Position numbers and translations under genes: made by a program. A stretch of 20,611 nt of DNA from positions 1-20,611 of the IMG/VR virus record IMGVR_UViG_3300028550_003233; one strand, given 5' to 3'. Below the pieces are notes generated by a model. That model saw only the letters and a program-made list of their open reading frames with translations, was not told the DNA's origin and did no database searches. Of the stretch, positions 1-4,962 are shown piece by piece (the stretch's first letter is position 1; each line of letters opens with the position of its first letter). The DNA is from a virus.

Positions 1-36
1 GGTAGCATCTTCGCTATCGACTAAAGGTATATAATC

Positions 37-327
37 ATGGAAAAGTTATTTGATCAAACTGCAGCTCTCTGTAAGAAAGTGTGCTACATCGCATTGGCTA
101 CGTTACTATTGCTAACGCTGGTTGATCGTGCTAATGCAGGAGAAGAAGTAGCCAGTGCTGAGGTCATTGCACCAGCAGCGATAACAGTACAGACTGAAAC
201 TGATGAAGTTAGTGGTCTGACCCGTGTTACGGTCTATATCCGCACCTTCATCAAGGATGTGCAGGATAAGTATCGTGATATCGTTTCCACCGATACTGAG
301 GCAACTGAGCTCCCAAAGGCCAGCTAG
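37..327 (+). CDS. small Sec-signal protein; N-terminal part of a likely frameshifted hydrolase
   Basis: The conventional product has 96 residues. It starts at ATG 37 after a weak purine-rich stretch (AAAGGT at 23-28). Residues 12-15 give a positive N-region (CKKV), residues 16-29 are strongly hydrophobic, and ANA at 32-34 followed by G35 is a typical signal peptidase I site. I therefore infer export to the periplasm, or anchoring if uncleaved. The remaining 60 residues show no domain I recognise. The last codons carry a CCCAAAG heptamer in the phase required for -1 frameshifting. The hydrolase frame is open from 309, so the gene most likely makes two products: this short protein and an exported hydrolase fusion. 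Seen: signal-like N-terminus and heptamer. Inferred: function. Confidence 0.75.
   Translation: MEKLFDQTAALCKKVCYIALATLLLLTLVDRANAGEEVASAEVIAPAAITVQTETDEVSGLTRVTVYIRTFIKDVQDKYRDIVSTDTEATELPKAS
312..318 (+). promoter_or_regulatory. putative -1 programmed ribosomal frameshift site (CCCAAAG)
   Basis: The codons of the upstream gene here are CTC-CCA-AAG, so the heptamer reads C CCA AAG, the canonical X XXY YYZ phase. The hydrolase frame has a stop at 306-308 and the upstream frame a stop at 325-327. The heptamer therefore lies inside the only 16 bases (309-324) where a switch could join the two frames. A GAGG at 298-301 lies 10 bases upstream, a spacing like the Shine-Dalgarno stimulator in dnaX. 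I see no convincing stem-loop just downstream. Confidence 0.6.
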
Positions 328-365
328 TCTTACGTCCCCCAACACCGTTCGACAATGCAGAAATT

Positions 366-794
366 ATGTGCCAAGCAGTTAACATATACTACGAGGCACG
401 TGATCAATCTGTACTAGGACAACGTTGGGTATTAGATGTGGTACGTAACCGTGTAAGAAGTAAGCGGTGGCCTGATACATACTGCGGTGTGGTCAAGCAA
501 CGCTTACAGTTCAGCTGGTATAACTCCGCAAAGTCGTGGATGCCAGAAGATCCAGCAGAGTGGTACGGCTACCTTAAAGGCCGTATACACAACACTGCTG
601 ACCGCATGGCCCTTGAAGAGGCTATGTTTCACGTTACGTGGTACTACCATCAGCAACCTCTCGACCGCACCGGTGGTGCAACTAACTACATGACATGGAA
701 CCTGTGGAATACACACACTGTGTCGTGGGGTGAGACGTTAGGTATTGCCGGTAGAGTGGGCGATCACATCTTTTTCTTAAGTGAAGAGAGGTAA
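366..794 (+). CDS. SleB-type cell wall hydrolase (endolysin); probably translated by frameshift from 37
   Basis: The frame matches the Hydrolase_2/SleB peptidoglycan hydrolase family. It has the NIYYEAR motif with the presumed catalytic Glu (E10 from the ATG at 366), GQRWVLDVVRNRV, a TYCGVVKQRLQFSW segment, ATNYMT and a C-terminal GDHIFF. These enzymes cut glycan strands, here presumably for lysis. The ATG at 366 has no Shine-Dalgarno sequence and begins only nine residues before the catalytic Glu. The frame is open from 309. A -1 slip at 312-318 would join it to the signal-bearing gene and give about 252 residues, with the catalytic Glu near position 120. The stop overlaps the GTG/ATG region of the next gene. 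Family call is confident; start by frameshift is inference. Confidence 0.85.
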   Translation: MCQAVNIYYEARDQSVLGQRWVLDVVRNRVRSKRWPDTYCGVVKQRLQFSWYNSAKSWMPEDPAEWYGYLKGRIHNTADRMALEEAMFHVTWYYHQQPLDRTGGATNYMTWNLWNTHTVSWGETLGIAGRVGDHIFFLSEER

Positions 795-801
795 GGCTAT
801 T

Positions 802-1470
802 ATGTTAAATTTAATTCTTTTTCTCCCGAAGGTAGCAATCTTCGGGGCTACGATGGGCAGCGTGAACTTCTTTAAGAAGAAGCGCAGCTCTGACCTTCCC
901 GCACATATTCATCATGTCATATTCGCACCTAAGTTCGGTGTTGATATGAAGAAGTTGATGAAAGGTATTGAAGCTGTTCTAGGTAAGGATCTTGAAAATA
1001 CTATTACTGAGCTACCTAACGGGTTTAAGCCAGGCCGCTCTATCGGTATGGGTGACCCGACATACACTGATGCTGAAAGCTTGATAGAGGCTGCGCAGGG
1101 GACGACATCCGTAGATGATGAATTCACTATCTTCCACCGACCTCGACTACGTACCCTGACTGCGTTGGTGTCGCTCGACACATTGATCAAGCTCAAGACT
1201 TCTAACTGTTTCAATATCTACGATGATGACGATCATACACAGAGTATCTACGAGAATCATCGTCGCTTTAAGCGTGAGAAGTTCTTAAGTGCTGCTGTCA
1301 AGGTGCTGTGTGGTATGGGTGAGTTTGAGAAGGAGTGCTTTGAGTGTGAGGAAGATCTCATTAATGGTGGGTTAGATTCCGATGGTGACTGTTGCAACTG
1401 TGGTTCTAGAATAGTCAATACGGAACTTCTGAACGATACTATTAACGAACTGGAAAAAGCAGCAGCCTAA
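802..1470 (+). CDS. hypothetical protein with hydrophobic N-terminus and C-terminal zinc-ribbon-like cysteines
   Basis: I prefer ATG 802 (222 residues). AGAGAGG at 785-791 is a Shine-Dalgarno sequence with a 10-base spacer. The GTG at 781 would add seven residues inside the hydrolase gene and lacks a good site. Residues 1-17 are hydrophobic (MLNLILFLPKVAIFG) and are followed by a basic KKKR. The middle is soluble-looking and matches no family I know. Near the C-terminus CFEC and CCNC lie about 14 residues apart, a possible zinc ribbon, followed by a short helix ending in Ala-rich sequence. It follows the lytic hydrolase directly. The function is unknown. Confidence 0.75.
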   Translation: MLNLILFLPKVAIFGATMGSVNFFKKKRSSDLPAHIHHVIFAPKFGVDMKKLMKGIEAVLGKDLENTITELPNGFKPGRSIGMGDPTYTDAESLIEAAQGTTSVDDEFTIFHRPRLRTLTALVSLDTLIKLKTSNCFNIYDDDDHTQSIYENHRRFKREKFLSAAVKVLCGMGEFEKECFECEEDLINGGLDSDGDCCNCGSRIVNTELLNDTINELEKAAA

Positions 1471-1487
1471 AGGTGAGGAGGTGAGGT

Positions 1488-1739
1488 ATGACCACACTGC
1501 GTAATAAAGGCAAGGGTCAGAGTATGGAGAGGGAAGACCATACAATGTGTCGTGTTAAAACTAAGGCAATACAGATTACGATGCTAGCGCTCATGCTGAA
1601 TGCTAGCTTTGTCCTTCTCTATATGTCAGGGATGTTAGAGTTTAAGAAGGAGAACTTTGATATCATCGTTACGACGGTGCTTATCAGTTCTGATCTATTA
1701 CTATTTGCGTTCTTACACTTCTTTACGGAGAAAGGTTAA
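1488..1739 (+). CDS. small two-span membrane protein; holin-like candidate
   Basis: The product has 83 residues and begins after a very strong GAGGAGGTGAGG-type ribosome site. It has a basic N-terminus of about 27 residues and two predicted membrane spans (about 28-48 and 59-79) joined by a short charged loop (EFKKENFD). Size, two spans and position two genes after the SleB hydrolase are compatible with a holin, but no holin family motif is recognised. If the hydrolase is Sec-exported, a pinholin-like role would also fit. The stop (TAA 1737-1739) overlaps the next start by one base, suggesting coupled translation. Confidence 0.7.
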   Translation: MTTLRNKGKGQSMEREDHTMCRVKTKAIQITMLALMLNASFVLLYMSGMLEFKKENFDIIVTTVLISSDLLLFAFLHFFTEKG

Positions 1740-1990
1740 TGGCTGAAGATACAGAAGGTGGTGGCGTAGTACCTGGGGTGTTTGGTGGTAATCATAATAT
1801 CGAGCATCTTATTAAGCATCTTAGAGACGATGCTAAACCTGAAGGCCCTGCACTGGTGATGTTTGAGAATAAGGATGGCGAGTTCGTCCCTATTGTCCTT
1901 AACCTCACCACTGAGGAGCTCTGCCTCTTTAAGGAGATGCTGGGAGGTATTATCCGTAGCATGATGAATGGGTCGGAATGGGAGGAATAG
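1739..1990 (+). CDS. hypothetical small acidic protein
   Basis: The product has 83 residues. Its ATG overlaps the preceding TAA by one base (TAATG), and the preceding frame ends in GGAGAAAGG, which can serve as ribosome site. The N-terminus is Gly-rich (GGGVVPGVFGG). The rest looks like a compact alpha/beta protein with ALVMFENKDGEFVPIVLNL followed by an amphipathic helix rich in Met and Leu, then an acidic end (EWEE). No signal peptide or membrane segment is seen. I do not recognise the family. Confidence 0.65.
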   Translation: MAEDTEGGGVVPGVFGGNHNIEHLIKHLRDDAKPEGPALVMFENKDGEFVPIVLNLTTEELCLFKEMLGGIIRSMMNGSEWEE

Positions 1991-2058
1991 TAACACAATC
2001 GTAGGGCATTCGCAATAGTGTCCTACCGTGGTGTAACTGATGAAAGGAGTGACGTGTA

Positions 2059-2484
2059 ATGAGTAAAAGTAATAGTGTAAAGGTAGCTCTCGAAGAGATG
2101 GCGGGCAATGCCCCCAGCTACCTGTTGTATGGGAGCGGGATGCTCCTCCTAGGGGTAGCTTTCTTGTTTGACCATCTTCACAATGCCACTGTGTTGATGG
2201 GTAAGAAAGCGATCAATAAGGCTTTCCCAGTAGGCCAGAAGAGTGAGGTAGTTGCTCGAGCAACAGCCTGCCACGCTGAGAAAGAACGAGAGCCGGCGGT
2301 CTCTCGAGAGAGAATAGATGACGTCTCTGAGGTCAGTCCCAAGGCTGGATCAGAGACTACCATCATTGATGAGCAGCCGTCTACTGACTCGTCCTCTACT
2401 GGTGAGGTGACGCCTCTTAAAGCCTCTGCTGAGGTTCAACTGCAAGAGTTGAAGTTCGACGCCAGCCATTCCACCTCTGAGTAG
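2059..2484 (+). CDS. single-span membrane protein with disordered Ser/Thr/Glu-rich tail
   Basis: The product has 141 residues and starts after AAAGGAG (2043-2049). A hydrophobic span lies at about residues 20-38 (YLLYGSGMLLLGVAFLF). It is followed by a long polar, low-complexity tail of about 95 residues rich in Ser, Thr, Glu and Val, likely disordered. The last codons contain a TTCAACT/AGTTGAA inverted repeat (2435-2453), whose arm is repeated in the loop of the T-arm-like hairpin just after the stop. Membrane anchoring is inferred from composition. No function is recognised. Confidence 0.7.
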   Translation: MSKSNSVKVALEEMAGNAPSYLLYGSGMLLLGVAFLFDHLHNATVLMGKKAINKAFPVGQKSEVVARATACHAEKEREPAVSRERIDDVSEVSPKAGSETTIIDEQPSTDSSSTGEVTPLKASAEVQLQELKFDASHSTSE

Positions 2485-2509
2485 CAAGGTTCAACTCCTT
2501 GACCCCGCT
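2485..2509 (+). other. tRNA T-arm plus 3' acceptor-like fragment
   Basis: The stem CAAGG/CCTTG (5 bp) encloses a 7-base loop TTCAACT that fits T54 T55 C56 R57 A58 N59 Y60, and the closing pair is G53-C61. It is followed by seven bases, ACCCCGC, and a T in the discriminator position, as in the 3' end of many bacterial tRNA-Gly genes. No CCA follows. No tRNA 5' part lies upstream, where the preceding gene is. It may be an attachment-site remnant, part of a tRNA-like RNA, or chance. Confidence 0.35.
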
Positions 2510-2901
2510 AATGCTGGGTAGCTATCGGTAGCTGCCAGAGATATGGTAGGTAAGAAATGCACCAGCTAGTATGTAAGCTGGGCAGTGTCACATCCTAAGA
2601 TGATTGCCCTACATGGATTCCAATCTAAGTAGCATCTTTAAGCCCTGTGGTACTTAAAATAGAGATTGCCAGAACTAGGGCTGAGCGTTTCCCTAGTACC
2701 TGTAGAGGTTATACTCACTACTAACCAACCTAACACCAATAGGTTGAGGACTACCTGATTACTTGCGTAGTACCTGTACTTTAAAACCGTTGCTTGTAAT
2801 CACATCTGTCACAAACGAACTGTGCATAGCTCTGAAAGGCCCTGCATGAGGACATGGCAGGTTATAAATGTACTACCACACGAAGTCTAGGGTCTTCATC
2901 C

Positions 2902-3007
2902 CTAACCTCTCAACGGGTATGCCTGCCTACCACCAAGGGCTTATATCTTCCCAGCAGTCTGGGGTTAAGGTGTAATAGGACTGTAGCGGGTCCACTAGAG
3001 AGGTTAG
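2902..3007 (+). other. long-range 10-bp stem enclosing a multi-hairpin domain
   Basis: CTAACCTCTC (2902-2911) is exactly complementary to GAGAGGTTAG (2998-3007). It encloses 86 bases that contain GGTA/TACC, CCCAG/CTGGG (2950-2963) and GGAC/GTCC (2978-2993) hairpins. The left arm overlaps the right arm of the TAGGG/CCCTA hairpin (2888-2904), so the two structures exclude one another over 2902-2904. This is read directly from the sequence; folding energies were not computed. Confidence 0.45.
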
Positions 3008-3060
3008 AATAGAGGGCCTTAGGCTTCATCCTAAATGTAATGTCATGAAGGAGATCTCAA

Positions 3061-3435
3061 TTGAAGCTTTTCATTGAGAAATACTTTGGTCTGGCGGTAA
3101 TTGTTACCTTGTGTCTGAGTGCAGGTGCTTGGTTTAACATTGATCGTCACAAGTCGGAACCCTTAACGCCGACTACTATCAATGCGCCTAAGGTCGGGTC
3201 GGAAGTCGGGAGCAAGTCAATTGTTCTTACGTCCCCCAGTCCTCTGGGTGTAGATGAATCTAATCCCAAGCAGACAGAGGAGGAAGTGATGGCATCTATT
3301 GTCCGTAACGCCTGTCTCCAGCGGTGCCCTTCAGGTACCGTGCCTGTGTTTATTGGTGATGAAATAGTGGGTTTCTTCGACCATGTGTCCGCACGTATGA
3401 CTGATTTCACTCTAGGGGAGCGTCTTAATTTATAG
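3061..3435 (+). CDS. hypothetical protein with N-terminal membrane anchor
   Basis: The product has 124 residues and starts at TTG 3061. The unusual start is supported by AAGGAG at 3048-3053 with a seven-base spacer and by the lack of a nearby ATG in frame. Residues 8-25 are hydrophobic (YFGLAVIVTLCLSAGAWF), after a short K/E N-terminus, and look like a signal anchor. A polar Ser/Pro/Thr-rich stretch (about 30-70) leads to a compact C-terminal part with ACLQRC, VPVFIGDEIVGFF and RMTDF. The two cysteines could form a disulfide if the domain is periplasmic. No family is recognised. The start site may be masked by upstream CTTCAT hairpin loops. Confidence 0.65.
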   Translation: MKLFIEKYFGLAVIVTLCLSAGAWFNIDRHKSEPLTPTTINAPKVGSEVGSKSIVLTSPSPLGVDESNPKQTEEEVMASIVRNACLQRCPSGTVPVFIGDEIVGFFDHVSARMTDFTLGERLNL

Positions 3436-3460
3436 CCGTATTCCTCCAAAGGAGGCTTAT

Positions 3461-3694
3461 ATGCAGCACTACGCCGTGAAGTTAGCAGCTAAGAATGACT
3501 TCCTCAGCTTGTATCCAACTTTTAAGTGTGATACGACTGCTCTCTTGTCAGAATGCGACGAGGTATTACGTTCAATTCCAGTGGACAAGCAGAATGTTGA
3601 GATTGCTAAAGTCATGTTAAAGTACGAGCTGTTTACGGAAGCTGATTGCTTCGAAGATGACGACGGAACCACTGATGAGAACGTATCTCATTAA
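3461..3694 (+). CDS. hypothetical small soluble protein
   Basis: The product has 77 residues and follows a near-perfect ribosome site, AAAGGAGG, five bases before the ATG, so strong expression is likely. The sequence looks helical, with no membrane segment, and ends in an acidic stretch (FEDDDGTTDEN). Three cysteines are present without a zinc-ribbon pattern. It sits in the run of small host-takeover-type early genes. No family is recognised. Confidence 0.7.
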   Translation: MQHYAVKLAAKNDFLSLYPTFKCDTTALLSECDEVLRSIPVDKQNVEIAKVMLKYELFTEADCFEDDDGTTDENVSH

Positions 3695-3723
3695 GCTAGT
3701 ACTCGTCTCACAGGAGTAAGTGT

Positions 3724-3810
3724 ATGAATACCACTGTACCTAAGCGCACTGGTACAAGGGAACGAGGAGCTGATAACCGGAATAGCTCCTCAAATGAAGG
3801 TGACGGATAA
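3724..3810 (+). CDS. 28-residue hypothetical microprotein
   Basis: A short frame of 28 codons opens at ATG 3724 after AGGAG (3712-3716, spacer 7). The product is polar, basic in its first half (VPKRTGTRERGA) and Ser/Asn-rich at the end, with no hydrophobic core. It is probably disordered. Support comes only from the ribosome site and its fit between neighbouring genes. Confidence 0.4.
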   Translation: MNTTVPKRTGTRERGADNRNSSSNEGDG

Positions 3811-3884
3811 TACACACACCTGAAGGCCAAGCTTGCCTTAAACGCCAATTAAGGTAGGATAACTAACCCCCTCCAGGAGAATAC

Positions 3885-4040
3885 ATGTTTCCAAACCTGA
3901 GTTACCCTTTCGCATATGCGTGGAAAGGCACTATGGTGTTTGTTATGGGTAGATATTACCATAATGAATACCTCAAGACCCGTCGAGCTAAGTTTGAACA
4001 CTTGCTCAACGGAGATCCGCAAGTTAATGTATATCATTAG
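3885..4040 (+). CDS. 51-residue hypothetical protein
   Basis: The frame opens at ATG 3885 after AGGAGA (3875-3880). The leader CAGGAGAATACAT at 3874-3886 recurs before the gene at 4640. The product is aromatic-rich at the N-terminus (FPNLSYPFAYAWKG) with a short hydrophobic stretch (TMVFVMG), then a basic segment (KTRRAKF). It could be a small membrane-associated protein, but one span is barely long enough. It ends eight bases before the next gene. Confidence 0.55.
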   Translation: MFPNLSYPFAYAWKGTMVFVMGRYYHNEYLKTRRAKFEHLLNGDPQVNVYH

Positions 4041-4048
4041 AGGTTGAT

Positions 4049-4321
4049 ATGCCCGAAGAAGAAGAGAAGAGGTTGCGTTTCGGTACCATTGCATGGTTTA
4101 AGTTTGCATGGGGCTGCTTACGTTACAAAGGCTATACAGCCGAACACGTCGCAGTAGACACAGTGTCCTCTGCACGTAGCTATGGTACGTCGGCATTACT
4201 AGTAATGGTCAATGCAAAGTTACCATGGGTATGGCCTGCACTGAAAGGTATTGTGACTAAAGTCGCAGCCTTCTTTGCGGCCCTGTTTGCAGTTGCGAAG
4301 GATTTCGTACTGCATAGTTAA
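4049..4321 (+). CDS. small membrane protein with two hydrophobic segments
   Basis: The product has 90 residues. ATG 4049 has only a weak AGAGGT ribosome site (4039-4044) and lies close behind the previous stop, so coupling is possible. The N-terminus is charged (PEEEEKRLR). Hydrophobic segments lie at about 48-64 (SALLVMVNAKLPWVWPAL) and 68-84 (IVTKVAAFFAALFAVA). Together they suggest an inner-membrane protein, perhaps a hairpin. No family is recognised. The intergenic region that follows (4322-4436) has inverted repeats AGCGTA/TACGCT and GTAATAC/GTATTAC. Confidence 0.6.
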   Translation: MPEEEEKRLRFGTIAWFKFAWGCLRYKGYTAEHVAVDTVSSARSYGTSALLVMVNAKLPWVWPALKGIVTKVAAFFAALFAVAKDFVLHS

Positions 4322-4436
4322 GCGTAATACCTGTATTACTTCTTAGTACTCTCAGGCTGTACGCTAAGGTGGGATTTACACAAAGAGTCTCATCTTAAAG
4401 TACAGTCTGTTAAGAGCTAAGTAGGAGGGTTACATT

Positions 4437-4610
4437 ATGTATAACCCCAAGCTAGATGAAGTATGTAAGGAGTTTATACACCTTGCAATTAAGCATGCAG
4501 GTCAATATCATAGCATATGTCTGGAAGGTCAAGTTATCGAGCTTACCTCACCTATGTTTAAAGGAACTGTCGACCAGATCGTACCCTCGGTCGTAATTGA
4601 CTGGAAGTAA
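4437..4610 (+). CDS. 57-residue hypothetical protein
   Basis: The frame opens at ATG 4437 after a strong AGGAGGG site (4423-4429). The product is soluble-looking: an N-terminal helix with two Cys and several His (PKLDEVCKEFIHLAIKHAG), then a strand-rich half (VIELTSPMFKG, IVPSVVIDW). No family is recognised. Good ribosome site and clean spacing support a real gene. Confidence 0.55.
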   Translation: MYNPKLDEVCKEFIHLAIKHAGQYHSICLEGQVIELTSPMFKGTVDQIVPSVVIDWK

Positions 4611-4639
4611 TCTATGTACTATCTAACAGGAGAATACAT

Positions 4640-4762
4640 ATGAAAACTATACATGTTGATGAAACTAAACACGAAATAAGTTGTCCAATAGAGAAAAGGA
4701 TAACAAAGGTAGAGACTTCTATCCTAAACTTATCCTCTTACCTCCTATACTTTCCTCTGTAG
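4640..4762 (+). CDS. 40-residue hypothetical protein (uncertain)
   Basis: ATG 4640 follows AGGAGA (4628-4633), with the same CAGGAGAATACAT leader as the gene at 3885, which favours translation initiation here. The 40-residue product begins MKTIHVDETKHEI and ends in a Leu/Tyr/Ser-rich tail. A second frame, open 4681-4863 in the -1 phase, encodes a more membrane-like sequence (LILLPPILSSVGLVGSLF) but has only a TTG start without a ribosome site. Either the short product is correct, or the two frames are joined by a frameshift or a sequencing error. Confidence 0.4.
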   Translation: MKTIHVDETKHEISCPIEKRITKVETSILNLSSYLLYFPL

Positions 4763-4763
4763 G

Positions 4764-4962
4764 CTTGGTTGGTAGTCTTTTTACGATCTCCCTAAGAAAG
4801 CATCACCGTGTTAGGAGTAAAGACTGCAACGTGGCATCCTTGCGAATACTTAGTAAGGTATAGTTACATTATACTGTTATATTTGTGTATTGAATTGAAC
4901 TTGTGTTGATTCCCATAGTCTTATGTAGAAGAAGAAGAATAACTACATGAGGAGAACCAGCT
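4764..4962 (+). promoter_or_regulatory. AT-rich leader before the replication operon; possible host-type promoter
   Basis: No supported gene lies here. The stretch 4860-4930 is AT-rich and contains TATACT at 4870-4875, one base from the -10 consensus. TTGAAT/TTGAAC at 4890-4900 and TATGTA at 4922-4927 are weaker possible elements, but none has a good -35 at 17 bases. A sigma70-type promoter serving the primase-helicase is plausible but unproven. The AGGAG at 4950-4954 is the ribosome site for GTG 4963. Confidence 0.25.

Larger units (their letters stand above)
2485..3047 (+). other. 563-base non-coding, hairpin-rich region; candidate structured RNA
   Basis: No frame on either strand holds a convincing gene: stops are frequent and no start has a ribosome site. 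Instead there is a series of inverted repeats. They are CAAGG/CCTTG (2485-2501), GGGCAGT/ATTGCCC with inner CATC/GATG (2580-2609), TTTAAG/CTTAAA (2637-2658), ACTAGGG/CCCTAGT (2674-2697), CAACCTA/TAGGTTG (2726-2746), TGATTAC/GTAATCA (2756-2802), CCTGCATG/CATGGCAGG (2841-2861), TAGGG/CCCTA (2888-2904), CTAACCTCTC/GAGAGGTTAG (2902-3007), CCCAG/CTGGG (2950-2963) and TTAGG/CCTAA (3019-3034). None is followed by a U tract, so these are not ordinary terminators. A transcribed structured RNA or long regulatory leader is my inference. Confidence 0.5.

Noticed and set aside
1-24. Seven codons ending in TAA that could be the end of an upstream gene
   Set aside because: Too short to support; it is only one of three frames and has no distinguishing feature.
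328-341. 14-base direct repeat TCTTACGTCCCCCA, also at 3225-3238
   Set aside because: About one such repeat is expected by chance in 20 kb, and the copies lie in different reading frames without shared context.
112-345. Minus-strand open frame opposite the signal-peptide gene
   Set aside because: Shadow of the plus-strand gene, with no ribosome site and no neighbouring minus-strand genes.
2580-2697. Hairpins considered as rho-independent terminators
   Set aside because: No run of T follows either stem on the plus or minus strand.
3811-3884. Alternative AAGGC/GCCTT and CCTTA/TAAGG hairpins before the gene at 3885
   Set aside because: Stems are only 5 bp and AT-rich; not enough to claim regulation.
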